Shown here piece after piece: positions 52,494-62,332 of a DNA stretch of 64,000 bases (the stretch's first letter is position 1; every line of letters starts with the position of its first letter). This DNA is from Tissierellia bacterium KA00581 (lineage in GTDB: Bacteria; Bacillota; Clostridia; Tissierellales; Peptoniphilaceae). The notes under the pieces were generated by a model. That model ran no database searches, was not told where the DNA came from, and saw only the letters and a program-made list of their open reading frames with translations. The stretch lies in assembly GCA_001552895.1 (NCBI GenBank), contig KQ959643.1, positions 40,981 through 104,980 on the forward strand. Direction: 5' to 3'. The position numbers and the translations under genes were made by a program.

Positions 52494-53549
52494 ATGGCAT
52501 TCGAAATGGAAGTATATGGAAATGATTTAGCTAAAATTAAAGTTTTTGGTATTGGTGGTGGTGGTAATAACGCCATTTCAAGAATGAAACAATCTGGACT
52601 TAAGGGTGTAGATTTTGTAGCAATTAATACCGACAAACAAATTTTAAACGCTATTGATATAGAAACAAAGATTCAAATAGGAGAAAAATTAACAAGAGGA
52701 CTTGGAGCTGGAGCTAACCCAGCTGTTGGAGAAAAAGCTGCAGAAGAAAGTCAAGATGAAATAAAAAAAGCACTTGAAAGTACAGATATGGTATTTATAA
52801 CAGCTGGAATGGGTGGCGGTACTGGTACAGGAGCTGCCCCAGTTGTTGCAGGTATTGCAAAAGAAATGGGAATTTTAACAGTTGGAGTTGTAACTAAGCC
52901 TTTTACATTTGAAGGTAGAAAAAGAACTATTCAAGCTGAACAAGGAATAAAAGCTTTAAAAGAAAAAGTTGATACATTAATTATTATTCCAAATGATAGA
53001 TTAATTCAAATTTCTGAAAAAAGAACAACAATGCTTGAAGCATTTGCTATGGCAGATGAAGTACTTATGAATGGTATTCAAGGTATTTCTGATTTAATCG
53101 CTGTTCCTAATATAATAAATCTTGATTTTGCCGATGTTAAATCAGTAATGCAAAATCAAGGAATTGCACATATGGGTATAGGACGTGCTAGTGGAGAAAA
53201 TAGAGCTGTTGATGCTGCAAAAATGGCTATAAACAGTCCACTTCTTGAAACTTCAATAGACGGAGCAAAAGCTGTTTTATTAAATGTAACAGCTGCAAAT
53301 GTAGGTTTATTTGAAACAAATGAAGCAGCAGAATTGATAAGAGAAGCTATTGACTCTGATGCAAATGTAATTTTTGGTTCTGGAATTGATGAATCTTTAG
53401 GAGATGACATAAAGATTACAGTTATCGCAACTGGTTTTGATCCACTTGTTTCAGGAAATTCTCAAAAACCAAAAAGCTTTGAAAAAAAAGATAAAAAAGA
53501 TTCTAAAGATGACGGATTTGATTTAGATATACCAAGCTTTTTAAGATAA
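52494..53549 (+). CDS. ftsZ: Cell division GTPase FtsZ
   Basis: This 351-aa tubulin homologue forms the cytokinetic ring. It has [13 protein letters not shown], the tubulin signature [10 protein letters not shown] (about residues 104-113), NDRLIQI, the T7 loop [11 protein letters not shown] and, after a short charged linker, the conserved tail DIPSFLR that binds partner proteins. AGGAGG precedes ATG 52494. The stop overlaps the nrdR start (TAATG). Confidence 0.98.
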   Translation: MAFEMEVYGNDLAKIKVFGIGGGGNNAISRMKQSGLKGVDFVAINTDKQILNAIDIETKIQIGEKLTRGLGAGANPAVGEKAAEESQDEIKKALESTDMVFITAGMGGGTGTGAAPVVAGIAKEMGILTVGVVTKPFTFEGRKRTIQAEQGIKALKEKVDTLIIIPNDRLIQISEKRTTMLEAFAMADEVLMNGIQGISDLIAVPNIINLDFADVKSVMQNQGIAHMGIGRASGENRAVDAAKMAINSPLLETSIDGAKAVLLNVTAANVGLFETNEAAELIREAIDSDANVIFGSGIDESLGDDIKITVIATGFDPLVSGNSQKPKSFEKKDKKDSKDDGFDLDIPSFLR

Positions 53550-53998
53550 TGAAATGTCCAAATTGTAAAAATGAGTATACTAAAGTTTTAGATTCTAGAA
53601 ATTCTAATGATAAAACTACAATAAAAAGAAGAAGAATGTGTGAATCTTGTGGATATAAATTTACCACTTATGAAAGAATGCCAGAATTTGAAATTTTTGT
53701 TCTTAAAAAAAATGGTAGTAAGCAAATTTTTTCTAAAAATAAAGTTTATGCAGGAATTTTTAAATGTTGTGAAAAAAGAGAAATTACAAAAGAAGAAATA
53801 GATAATGTTATAAACTTAATTGAAATGGAAATAAGACAAAACTATAAAAATGAAATTTCATCAACAGAAATAGGAAATCTAGTTTTAAAACATTTAAAAA
53901 AACTAGATGAAGTTTCATTTATTAGATTTGCTACGGTGTATAAAGATTTTAAAAATATAGATGCGTTTTTAGAATATTTAAAAAAAGAATTTCAATAG
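53549..53998 (+). CDS. nrdR: Ribonucleotide reductase regulator NrdR
   Basis: This 149-aa repressor senses ATP/dATP and shuts off ribonucleotide reductase genes. An N-terminal zinc ribbon (CPNCKNEYTKVLDSR ... CESCGYKFTTYER) is followed by an ATP-cone (about residues 49-139; VLKKNGSKQIFSKNKVYAGI). Its ATG shares a base with the ftsZ stop codon, so the two are probably translated together. A terminator follows. Confidence 0.96.
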   Translation: MKCPNCKNEYTKVLDSRNSNDKTTIKRRRMCESCGYKFTTYERMPEFEIFVLKKNGSKQIFSKNKVYAGIFKCCEKREITKEEIDNVINLIEMEIRQNYKNEISSTEIGNLVLKHLKKLDEVSFIRFATVYKDFKNIDAFLEYLKKEFQ

Positions 53999-54027
53999 AA
54001 TTTTTAAAGATAATTATAAAAATATTT

Positions 54028-54066
54028 AATATCAGAGGTGATTATTCATTTCTGATATTTTTTTAT
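54028..54066 (+). terminator. Terminator ending the dcw-nrdR unit
   Basis: AATATCAGA pairs with TCTGATATT around a 14-base loop, followed by seven T. The remaining 200 bp to the phosphatase gene are AT-rich, with a TATAAT at 54219-54224 as candidate -10. Confidence 0.85.
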
Positions 54067-54270
54067 TAAAAAATATTTTGTAAATGTGTTATCTTTATTT
54101 TTTCTTATAACATTATTGATATAAAATTTTTTGTAGCGTTACTTTTACATATTTTACAAATATACAAATAAGAATATAAAAAATTTTTTAAAAAGATGAT
54201 TTTTGTTTTTGTTTATGATATAATAAATCTGTTAAAGTTTTTTTATAAGAAATCTTTAAGGAGGTACTTT

Positions 54271-55017
54271 ATGTCTTTTTATATGGATTCTGATAAAGGA
54301 AATGTTAGAAAAAATAATGAAGATAGTTTTTTATTTGAAAAGTATGAAAAATTAAATATTTTAATTTTAGCAGATGGTATGGGAGGACACGAAGATGGTG
54401 AAATAGCATCAAAAATGGCTGTAGATTTTGTTATGAATTTTATAAAATCAAATTATAAATTTTATACAGATTTTAACAGATTGTTGGTAGATGCTTTTTG
54501 TAAGTCTAATGAGTTTATATATGATGCTAATTTGAAAAAGTTATCTAAAAATGCACCTGATATAGAAAAAATGGGAACGACTTTAGAAACTTTGCTTGTA
54601 GTTAAAGATATGTTGTATTTTGCACATGTTGGAGATAGTAGAATTTATTTAAAAGATAAATCTAATCTAAAACAAATAACAAAAGATCATTCTTTAGTTG
54701 AATATCTTTATTCAAACGGTGCTATTACAAAAGATGAAGCAGATAATTTCGAGCAAAAAAATTCTATATTAAGAGCAATTGGTGTTGAACAGGTAGTTGA
54801 AGTTGATACAGGAAAGATAAAGCTTTCAGATGGCGATATACTTGTTGTTTGCTCTGATGGTCTTACAAACGAGTTAAGTGATATTGAAATTTCAAATATA
54901 TTAGATTTAGATATAGATAGTGAAAAATTAGTTAAGTTTATAATAGAAACTGTAAAGAAAAAGACAGCTAAAGATAATGTTACAGTTGGAATATATAAAT
55001 ATAAAGAGGTGATTTAA
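54271..55017 (+). CDS. prpC: PP2C-type protein phosphatase (PrpC/Stp)
   Basis: This 248-aa metal-dependent Ser/Thr phosphatase counteracts the adjacent kinase. It has the PP2C metal and phosphate motifs: SDKGNVRKNNEDSF, LADGMGGH, MGTTLETLL, HVGDSRIYL, VCSDGLTNEL and KDNVTVGI. The start is ATG 54271 after AAGGAGG; an in-frame upstream ATG at 54196 has no ribosome-binding site. The stop overlaps the kinase ATG. Confidence 0.95.
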   Translation: MSFYMDSDKGNVRKNNEDSFLFEKYEKLNILILADGMGGHEDGEIASKMAVDFVMNFIKSNYKFYTDFNRLLVDAFCKSNEFIYDANLKKLSKNAPDIEKMGTTLETLLVVKDMLYFAHVGDSRIYLKDKSNLKQITKDHSLVEYLYSNGAITKDEADNFEQKNSILRAIGVEQVVEVDTGKIKLSDGDILVVCSDGLTNELSDIEISNILDLDIDSEKLVKFIIETVKKKTAKDNVTVGIYKYKEVI

Positions 55018-56960
55018 TGATAGGTTCTCTTTTAAATAATAGATATGAGATTTTAGAAAAAGTTGGCGTTGGTGGTATGGCTATAGTTTATAAAGCTAAA
55101 GACATATACCTTAAAAGAATCGTTGCAGTTAAAGTTTTAAAAGAACAATATCTTGAAGATAAGGAATTTATTAAAAAGTTTGTTATTGAAGCACAGTCAG
55201 TTGCAAATTTAAATAATCAAAATATTGTTAAGATTTACGATGTAGGTCAACATTTTGAAGGTGGAAAAACTTATAATTATATTGTTATGGAGTATATTAA
55301 TGGTAAGACTTTAAAACAATTGATTAATGAAAATGGTAGACTTAAATCCAGTGCTGTTGTTAATATTTCTAAACAAATAGCTAATGCACTTGATTGTGCA
55401 CATAAGCATCATATAATACATAGAGATATTAAACCGCATAATATTCTTATTGATGAAAAGCTTAATGTTAAAGTTACAGATTTTGGAATTGCAAGGATTT
55501 CAACTAGTTCGACTATAACATATACATCATCAATTTTAGGAACAGTTCATTATATTTCTCCAGAACAAGCGAAGGGAAAATTTATAGATGAAAAATCAGA
55601 TATCTATTCTCTTGGTGTTGTTATGTATGAAATGATTACAGGAAGAGTTCCTTTTGATACAGATAATGCAGTTGGAATTGCTCTTCAACATATTAATGAG
55701 CCTCTTGTTGAACCTAAAACATATGTTCCAGGACTTGAAAGCTGGCTTAATGATATTGTTGTTAAATGTATGCAAAAAGATCCTGAAAATAGATTTAAAA
55801 GTGCAAGTGAATTGATTGATGCCTTAGATAAAAAAGAGGTAGTAAGTTTAATAAAAAATGATAATCTCGATAGAATGCACTATAAAGAATCTGTTTATTC
55901 GACATCTAACTCTAAAGAATTAAATAGATCAAAACTTAAAAACAATAATAAAAATAGAGATATATTAAAAAAGGGTAAAAAAGGAATTTTTGATTATACT
56001 ATAACTTATATTATTTTAGCCTTAGTTTTAATTACTTCTGTATTTTTAATATATAGACTTGCTATAGCTAATAAGGCAAAAAATGTTGTTTCTGTTCCAG
56101 CTGTTGTTGGTCTAGACAAAGATGAAGCTATTAAGCTTTTAAAAAGCAAAAAATTAAATGGATTAGTAGTTCAAACAATTAATGATGATAATGTTGAACC
56201 AGGAAAGGTTATTAAACAAAAACCAAATGCAAATGAAAAAGCTAAAGAGGGTACAAATGTTGAGCTTACTATAAGTCTTGGTAAAAATAAAACAATAGTT
56301 CCAGATTTAACAAATCTTGATATTAAAAAGGCAGAAGAGCTTTTAAGTAAAAATAAATTATCTATAAGAAATATAGAAAAAGAATATGATGATAAAATAG
56401 AAGAAAATAAGATTATAAGTCAAAGTGTACAAGCCGGAACTGAAGTAGACGTTGATAGTAAGATAGATGTTGTAGTAAGTAAAGGTAAAAAGGATAAAAA
56501 AATTGCAGTTCCTGATTTAATTGGAAAATCAAAAGAAGAGGCAGTAAGACTTTTAACAGATAGTGGTCTTAATATTGGAAAAGTAGAAACTAAAAATGAT
56601 GAAAGTAAAGAAGGTACTGTTATATTTCAATCTTATGGTAAAGGTACTAAGATAGATCCTGAAAATAATGTTGATATTATCGTAAGTTTAGGGCCTAAGG
56701 TTAGAGGAGATCAAGAAAATGTTGTAAGTATATCAACTTCTAATGGTGCATCAAGTGTTATAAAACAATATACTATAGATGAACCAGATAAAAATTATAC
56801 TTTACTTATAACTAAAAAATTAAATTCAGATGAATCTAGAGTTTATGAAAAAAAGATGTTAACTAAAAATGGAAAACTTATAGTATCTATCCAGGCAAAA
56901 CCTGAAGATGATTTTTCAATATATATTAATGGCCAATTAGTTACAAGTAGAGAGAATTAA
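55017..56960 (+). CDS. prkC: PASTA-domain Ser/Thr protein kinase (PrkC/StkP)
   Basis: This 647-aa membrane kinase senses cell-wall fragments or lipid II and phosphorylates division, wall and translation proteins. It has a kinase domain (about 9-265) with VGVGGMAIVYKA, AVKVL, HRDIKPHNIL and DFGIAR. A Lys-rich juxtamembrane region precedes one membrane helix (about 334-354). Three PASTA domains follow (about 358-565), then an extra C-terminal domain of about 80 residues. The ATG overlaps the phosphatase stop. Confidence 0.96.
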   Translation: MIGSLLNNRYEILEKVGVGGMAIVYKAKDIYLKRIVAVKVLKEQYLEDKEFIKKFVIEAQSVANLNNQNIVKIYDVGQHFEGGKTYNYIVMEYINGKTLKQLINENGRLKSSAVVNISKQIANALDCAHKHHIIHRDIKPHNILIDEKLNVKVTDFGIARISTSSTITYTSSILGTVHYISPEQAKGKFIDEKSDIYSLGVVMYEMITGRVPFDTDNAVGIALQHINEPLVEPKTYVPGLESWLNDIVVKCMQKDPENRFKSASELIDALDKKEVVSLIKNDNLDRMHYKESVYSTSNSKELNRSKLKNNNKNRDILKKGKKGIFDYTITYIILALVLITSVFLIYRLAIANKAKNVVSVPAVVGLDKDEAIKLLKSKKLNGLVVQTINDDNVEPGKVIKQKPNANEKAKEGTNVELTISLGKNKTIVPDLTNLDIKKAEELLSKNKLSIRNIEKEYDDKIEENKIISQSVQAGTEVDVDSKIDVVVSKGKKDKKIAVPDLIGKSKEEAVRLLTDSGLNIGKVETKNDESKEGTVIFQSYGKGTKIDPENNVDIIVSLGPKVRGDQENVVSISTSNGASSVIKQYTIDEPDKNYTLLITKKLNSDESRVYEKKMLTKNGKLIVSIQAKPEDDFSIYINGQLVTSREN

Positions 56961-56963
56961 TTT

Positions 56964-57836
56964 ATGTTTAAAGCAAAGATATTTGATATTTCTAAAGATT
57001 TATATTATATAAAGTCAAATGAAAATATATATATTGCAAAAGCAAAAGGAAATTTTAGAAAAAAAAATATTAAACCCATGGTGGGAGATGATGTTTTTTT
57101 TGAAATTTCAAATGATAATATTGCTTATATAACAGAAATTTTTCAAAGAAAAAATCAAATTTTACGCCCACCTGTTTCTAATATAGATAATGCAATAGTT
57201 GTTCTATCACTTAAAGAGCCGAATATAAGTTATAGAATTTTAGATAGATACATTATGTATTATGAAATTATGAAAATTCCACTTGTTATTTGTTTAAATA
57301 AATGTGATTTAATAGATGAAAATTTAAAGGAAAATTTTAAAAATATTTATACAAATTTAGGCTATAAAGTTATTTTAAATGACTTATACATTGATAATAC
57401 AGAAAATTTTAAAAATATTTGTAAAGATAAGATTTCTGTTATAACAGGGCCTTCAGGAGTTGGAAAAAGTACAATTTTAAAATCTTTAAATCCTCTTTAT
57501 GATATAGAAACTTCATCTATTAGTCAAAAAAATAAAAGAGGAAAAAATACTACTAGAAAAAGCACTTTTTATGAAATATTTGAAAATTCTTTTATAATTG
57601 ATACAGCTGGATTTACATCTTTAGATATTAATATGTTTGTAGAAAAAAAAGAAGATATTAGAGATGCTTTTAAAGAGTTTTCTTTTACAGATAGATGTAA
57701 ATTTTCAAATTGTATGCATGTAAATGAGCCAAATTGTTTTATAAAAAAAGAAATTGAAAATAAAAAAATAACTCAAAGTAGATATGAAAGTTATTTATTT
57801 TATCTTGATGAATATCTAAAAAATAGGAGGTATTAA
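56964..57836 (+). CDS. rsgA: Ribosome small-subunit-dependent GTPase A
   Basis: This 290-aa circularly permuted GTPase checks late 30S maturation. An OB-like N-terminal domain is followed by G4 (NKCD), then G1 (GPSGVGKST) and G3 (DTAGF), the permuted order, and by a zinc site (RCKFSNCMHVNEPNC). The phosphatase-kinase-rsgA-rpe order is common in Bacillota. ATG 56964 lies 3 nt after the kinase stop. Confidence 0.96.
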   Translation: MFKAKIFDISKDLYYIKSNENIYIAKAKGNFRKKNIKPMVGDDVFFEISNDNIAYITEIFQRKNQILRPPVSNIDNAIVVLSLKEPNISYRILDRYIMYYEIMKIPLVICLNKCDLIDENLKENFKNIYTNLGYKVILNDLYIDNTENFKNICKDKISVITGPSGVGKSTILKSLNPLYDIETSSISQKNKRGKNTTRKSTFYEIFENSFIIDTAGFTSLDINMFVEKKEDIRDAFKEFSFTDRCKFSNCMHVNEPNCFIKKEIENKKITQSRYESYLFYLDEYLKNRRY

Positions 57837-58499
57837 ATGTTAGAGTTATCCCCATCATTGTTGTCAGCTGATTTTACAAATTTAAAAAAAGAAATAGATA
57901 CTTTAAATAAATTAGATGTAAAATATTTGCATCTTGATGTTATGGACGGTATGTTTGTTCCAAATATTTCATTTGGTCCAATGATTATAAAAAAGTTAAG
58001 ACCTCTTACAAATATGATTTTTGATGTTCATTTAATGATTGAAGATCCAGATAGATATATAGAAAATTTTAAAGATGCAGGTGCTAATATCTTAACAGTT
58101 CATGTAGAAGCTTGTAAACATCTTCAAAGAACAATTTCTCATATAAAATCTTGCAACATGAAAGCTGGAGTTTCTATAAATCCTGCTACACATCCAGATG
58201 TTTTAGATTATGTTCTTGATGATATTGATGTTATACTTGTTATGAGTGTAAATCCTGGATTTGGTGGACAAAAGTTTATTAAACAAACTATAGAAAAGAT
58301 TTTAAAAATTAGAGAAAAAATTGATAAGAGAAATTTAGACATAATACTTGAAGTTGATGGCGGAATAAAAACAACAAACGTACAAAACGTCATAGAAGCA
58401 GGGGCAAACTTGATTGTTTCTGGCTCAGATGTTTTTTGTGATAAAGAAAATAAAATAAGAGAATATAAAGAAATTTTTAAAAATTATAAAAAAGATTAA
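57837..58499 (+). CDS. rpe: Ribulose-phosphate 3-epimerase
   Basis: This 220-aa TIM-barrel enzyme interconverts ribulose-5-P and xylulose-5-P. It has LSPSLLSADFTNL, HLDVMDGMFVPNISFGP, VHLMIEDPDRYI, MSVNPGFGGQKF and EVDGGIKTTN. AGGAGG at the rsgA end serves ATG 57837. Its product feeds the transketolase encoded at 62.3 kb. Confidence 0.96.
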   Translation: MLELSPSLLSADFTNLKKEIDTLNKLDVKYLHLDVMDGMFVPNISFGPMIIKKLRPLTNMIFDVHLMIEDPDRYIENFKDAGANILTVHVEACKHLQRTISHIKSCNMKAGVSINPATHPDVLDYVLDDIDVILVMSVNPGFGGQKFIKQTIEKILKIREKIDKRNLDIILEVDGGIKTTNVQNVIEAGANLIVSGSDVFCDKENKIREYKEIFKNYKKD

Positions 58500-58544
58500 A
58501 GTATTAATTTATTTTTTAATATATTATTATAAAAGAGGGATTAA

Positions 58545-59810
58545 ATGTTTATAGATATTGCTAAGATAGAACTTAAAGCCGGTAAAGGTGGAGATGGTTG
58601 TGTATCTTTTAGAAGAGAAAAGTATGAACCAGACGGAGGCCCTTACGGTGGAGATGGCGGAGATGGTGGAAGTATAATTTTTATTTCTGATGAAAGCGTA
58701 AGAACACTTATGGATTTTAGATATAAAAAACATTACTTTGCACAAAATGGAGAAAATGGAAGAACTAAAAAACAATATGGAAAAAAAGGTGAAGATTTAA
58801 TCATTAAAGTGCCTATTGGGACTTTAGTAAAAGATTATGAAACAGATAAAGTAATTTATGATTTTAAAGAAAAAGATGATAAATTTATCATAGCAAAAGG
58901 TGGAAAGGGTGGAAAGGGAAATGCACGTTTTGCAACTAGCACAAGACAAGCTCCCCGTTTTGCACAGCCTGGAACAAAAGGAGAACAAAGAGTTATAAAT
59001 CTAGAATTAAAACTTATTGCAGATGTAGGACTTGTTGGACTTCCAAATGTTGGAAAATCATCATTACTTTCTATTTTAAGTGATGCAAAACCTAAGATTG
59101 CAAATTATCATTTCACAACTTTAGAACCAAACCTTGGAGTATGTAGAGTTGAAGAAAATAAATCATTTGTTATTGCTGATATACCAGGGCTAATTGAAGG
59201 AGCAAGTAGTGGAGTTGGACTTGGATTTGAATTTTTAAAGCATGTTGAAAGGACAAGACTTCTTGTACACGTTTTAGATGTTTCTGGTATTGAAGGAAGA
59301 GATGCTATTTCAGATTATGAAACAATTTATAAAGAACTTAAATTATATAATGAAAATTTAAAAAGCAAAAAAGAAATAATTGTTTTAAATAAAATAGATT
59401 TACTATCTTCAGATGAAAATATAAAAAAAGCAAAAGAATATTTTAAAGATAAAACCGTTTTAGAACTATCAGCCGTTACAAAAATGGGTATTAAAGAATT
59501 GAAATATAAAATTTACGATGAACTTTCAAAAATAAAAATAGATTATGATACATTCGATGAAAAATTTGAATATGTAGAAGAAATCGAAAAAGATGCATAT
59601 GAAATTTATATGGAAGATGGAACATTTTACGTTGAAGGTCCACTTATTGATTACTTAGTTTATATAACTAATTTTCAAGATTATGATTCGCTTAAATATT
59701 TTCAAAAAGTTCTTTTAGATAAGGGTGTAATAAACGAGCTTAAAGAAAAAGGCGTTAAAGAAGGACAAACAATAGTAATTGGAGAAATGGAATTTGAATT
59801 TTTTGAGTAA
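58545..59810 (+). CDS. obg: Obg family GTPase
   Basis: This 421-aa essential GTPase is involved in 50S assembly and stress signalling. It has a glycine-rich Obg fold (1-158; KAGKGGDGCVSFRREKY), a G domain (GLPNVGKSSLL, DIPGLIEGASSGVGLG, NKID) and a C-terminal OCT domain (about 340-421, ending EMEFEFFE). The AGAGGG ribosome-binding site precedes ATG 58545. It heads a ribosome/NAD group. Confidence 0.97.
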   Translation: MFIDIAKIELKAGKGGDGCVSFRREKYEPDGGPYGGDGGDGGSIIFISDESVRTLMDFRYKKHYFAQNGENGRTKKQYGKKGEDLIIKVPIGTLVKDYETDKVIYDFKEKDDKFIIAKGGKGGKGNARFATSTRQAPRFAQPGTKGEQRVINLELKLIADVGLVGLPNVGKSSLLSILSDAKPKIANYHFTTLEPNLGVCRVEENKSFVIADIPGLIEGASSGVGLGFEFLKHVERTRLLVHVLDVSGIEGRDAISDYETIYKELKLYNENLKSKKEIIVLNKIDLLSSDENIKKAKEYFKDKTVLELSAVTKMGIKELKYKIYDELSKIKIDYDTFDEKFEYVEEIEKDAYEIYMEDGTFYVEGPLIDYLVYITNFQDYDSLKYFQKVLLDKGVINELKEKGVKEGQTIVIGEMEFEFFE

Positions 59811-59819
59811 GGAGAATAT

Positions 59820-60116
59820 ATGATAAATGCAAAGCAAAGAGCATTTTTAAAGTCTATTTCACACTCTATAGAACCTATTATGAATATAGGAAAATTTGGA
59901 GTTAATGATGAAACTATTAGGCAATTAGATTTAGCTTTAGAAAAAAGAGAAATTGTAAAGATAAAAATTTTAAACAATAATTTAGATGATCATGATGAAA
60001 TTATAGATTTTGTTCTTAGAAAATCAAGAGCAGAATTTGTATCTCATATAGGTAATAAATTTGTTATTTATAGACAAAAAAGAAAAAAAGAAAATAGAAT
60101 AGAGTTACCAGTATAA
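59820..60116 (+). CDS. yhbY: YhbY-type CRM-domain RNA-binding protein
   Basis: This 98-aa single-CRM-domain protein associates with pre-50S particles. It has NAKQRAFLKSISHSIEPIMNIGKFGVND and the GNKFVIYRQ end. AAGGAG precedes ATG 59820. Its stop shares a base with the start of the nadD-yqeK fusion. Confidence 0.93.
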   Translation: MINAKQRAFLKSISHSIEPIMNIGKFGVNDETIRQLDLALEKREIVKIKILNNNLDDHDEIIDFVLRKSRAEFVSHIGNKFVIYRQKRKKENRIELPV

Positions 60117-61255
60117 TGGAAAAAATTGGTATTTTAGGAGGAAGCTTTAGTCCTGTACATAATGCTCATCTTCAAATTGCTCAAGATTGTTTAGATAAAT
60201 TTTGCCTTGATAAAATTATTTTTTTACCAAATGCTAATCCACCACATAAGAAGCTTGAAATTTTTTCTTATGAAGATAGAGTAAAGATGTTGAATCTTGC
60301 AATTTCTAACGAAAAATATTTTGAAATTTCTAATCTTGAAAATGATAAAAATAAAATTCATTATTCATATAATACAGTGAATGAAAATTTTAAAAATGAA
60401 GATGTGTATTTTATTATGGGTGATGATGAATTTTTAGATATTCGTTCATGGTACAATTATGAGAAATTTTTACAAATTTGTAAAATAATAGTTTTTTGTA
60501 GAAATCATACTTTAAACTATATTATCAAAAAAAATAAAGACTTAATTGAAAAATATAATATTAGCTTTGTTGAAAATAAAAAAATTTCTATCTCTTCAAC
60601 AGATATACGATATAGAATAAAAAATAAGTTATCAATAAAATATCTAGTTCCAAAAGAGGTATATAATTATATATATGACGATTTAAATTTTTTTGATATT
60701 TCTAAAATAAAAGAAGATTTAAAGAAAAAACTTAAAGAAAGTAGATATTATCACTGTCTAAGAGTTGCAGATTATTGTAAATTTTTAGCAAAAATTTATG
60801 GTGTAGATGAAAATAAAGCATATATTTGTGGACTATTACATGATTGTGCTAAAAATAATGAACAATATTATTTATTGAATAAAAAAATAAGTTCTGATAT
60901 AATATTTGATAAAGAGGAAAAGGATAATAAATTTTTGTGGCATTCTTTGATAGGTGCAGTTGTTTCTAAAAAAATATATGGTGTTTTAGATGATGAGATT
61001 TTTTCTGCTATTAGATTTCACACAACAGCAAAAGAAAATATGACTCTTTTAGAAAAAATACTTTTTATTTCAGATAAAATAGAACCTAAAAGAGATTATC
61101 CAGAAGTTAATCATTTAAGAAAAATTGTTGTTAAAGATATTGATCTTGCAATAATAGAATTTTTAGATTCAAACTTTAAATATTTACAAAGTAAAGGTCA
61201 AAAAGTACACAGCTTATCAATAAAAGCAAAAAAATATTTAGAAAGTATGAGGTGA
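60116..61255 (+). CDS. nadD: Fused nicotinate-mononucleotide adenylyltransferase and YqeK-type HD phosphohydrolase
   Basis: This 379-aa protein joins two enzymes that are separate neighbours in Bacillus. Residues 1-190 are NadD, which makes nicotinic acid adenine dinucleotide: GGSFSPVHNAHL (nucleotide site), PNANPPHK and ISSTDIR. Residues about 200-379 are YqeK, an HD-domain hydrolase of diadenosine tetraphosphate: YYHCLRVADY, CGLLHDCAK (HD), WHSLIGAVV, RFHTT and FISDKIEPKRDYP. The frame is continuous with no internal stop, and no separate yqeK exists. The ATG overlaps the yhbY stop. Confidence 0.93.
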   Translation: MEKIGILGGSFSPVHNAHLQIAQDCLDKFCLDKIIFLPNANPPHKKLEIFSYEDRVKMLNLAISNEKYFEISNLENDKNKIHYSYNTVNENFKNEDVYFIMGDDEFLDIRSWYNYEKFLQICKIIVFCRNHTLNYIIKKNKDLIEKYNISFVENKKISISSTDIRYRIKNKLSIKYLVPKEVYNYIYDDLNFFDISKIKEDLKKKLKESRYYHCLRVADYCKFLAKIYGVDENKAYICGLLHDCAKNNEQYYLLNKKISSDIIFDKEEKDNKFLWHSLIGAVVSKKIYGVLDDEIFSAIRFHTTAKENMTLLEKILFISDKIEPKRDYPEVNHLRKIVVKDIDLAIIEFLDSNFKYLQSKGQKVHSLSIKAKKYLESMR

Positions 61256-61259
61256 TTTT

Positions 61260-61568
61260 TTGAATAAAATAGATCTTGTTTTAAAAACTTTAGATGATAA
61301 AATAGCTAGAGATGTTGTTTCTATAGATTTAAAGAAAAAATCATCAATAGCAGAGTATTTTGTTATCGCAACAGGTTCTGTTATTAATCATAATCAAGCG
61401 ATTTGTGATGAACTTATATCACAATTAAAAGAAAATAATATGGATTATATAAATATAGAAGGTTATAAAGAAGGAAATTGGATTTTATGTGATCTTGGTG
61501 ATATAATAGTCCATATTATGACGAAAGATTATAGAAACTACTACAATCTTGAAAGATTGTGGAGTTAA
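61260..61568 (+). CDS. rsfS: Ribosomal silencing factor RsfS
   Basis: This 102-aa protein binds L14 and prevents subunit joining in starved cells. It has VVSIDLKKKSSIAEYFVIATG and WILCDLGDIIVHIMTKDYRNYYNLERLW. The start is TTG 61260, after GAGGTGAT. It sits directly behind nadD-yqeK, as in Bacillus. Confidence 0.95.
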   Translation: MNKIDLVLKTLDDKIARDVVSIDLKKKSSIAEYFVIATGSVINHNQAICDELISQLKENNMDYINIEGYKEGNWILCDLGDIIVHIMTKDYRNYYNLERLWS

Positions 61569-61585
61569 TTTTAGGAGGTAGTAAA

Positions 61586-61957
61586 ATGGCAGTAGAATTT
61601 TTAAAAACTGATAAGGCTCCTGCAGCAATTGGACCTTATTCACAAGCAGGTAAAGTAGGAAACTTAATTTTTGTTTCAGGTCAATTACCAATTACAGATG
61701 GACAACTTCAAACTGAAATAAAAAAAGCAACACTTGCAAGTCTTACAAATGTTTTAGAAATCATTAAAGCAGGTGGCGGAAAGTTAGAAAGCATTGTTAA
61801 AGTTAATGTATTTGTTAAAGATATGAATGATTTTGAACAAATTAATGGTGTTTATGCTGAATTTTTTGGAGAACATAAACCAGCAAGAGCTTTAGTACAA
61901 GTTGCAAAATTACCAAAAGATGCTTTAATAGAAATCGAAGCAGTAGCAGCAGTTTAA
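61586..61957 (+). CDS. ridA: RidA family enamine/imine deaminase
   Basis: This 123-aa trimeric enzyme hydrolyses reactive enamines and imines formed by PLP enzymes. It has APAAIGPYSQAGKVGNLIFVSGQLP, the ligand-binding Arg in KPARALVQVAKLPKDALIEIEAVAAV, and VKVNVFVKDM. ATG 61586 follows AGGAGG; the 27-nt in-frame extension to 61559 overlaps rsfS and lacks a site. Confidence 0.94.
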   Translation: MAVEFLKTDKAPAAIGPYSQAGKVGNLIFVSGQLPITDGQLQTEIKKATLASLTNVLEIIKAGGGKLESIVKVNVFVKDMNDFEQINGVYAEFFGEHKPARALVQVAKLPKDALIEIEAVAAV

Positions 61958-61987
61958 AAAAACAAAAAGTAGACGATTTTTCATTTA

Positions 61988-62032
61988 CTAAAAGCATAGA
62001 TAAACTTTACGTTTTATCTATGCTTTTTTTTA
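61988..62032 (+). terminator. Terminator after ridA
   Basis: AAAAGCATAGATAAA pairs with TTTATCTATGCTTTT, followed by T. It closes the unit that began at prpC. Confidence 0.9.
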
Positions 62033-62269
62033 TAAATTTTTAATTTTTTTTAATATTTCTTACTTATTTTTAATCTAAAATTTATTAGAATTTTTTAAAT
62101 ATTATTAATTTTAATTTTTTTAAATTCTATTTTTTATTTAATTAAACTTAAGTGTAAATATATAATTTGTATATCATTTGAAATTTTTTTATTAGCATTT
62201 TTAAATAAAAAAATAATAATTTAATATATCATATAAAAAAGCTTATTAAAAAATCATTTTATTTTTTTG
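62033..62269. other. AT-rich intergenic stretch, nothing recognised
   Basis: Of the 375 bp between ridA and the transketolase gene, the first part is the terminator and the last 60 bp the promoter. The middle is almost pure A/T with no repeat, frame or hairpin I can support. Confidence 0.6.
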
Positions 62270-62298
62270 TTTACATTTATTTGTATTGTTGATATAAT
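62270..62298 (+). promoter_or_regulatory. Promoter of the transketolase gene
   Basis: TTTACA-17-TATAAT, 34 bp before the ATG. Confidence 0.7.
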
Positions 62299-62332
62299 AA
62301 ATATGATAAAAAAGAAATGAGAGGATATTTAT

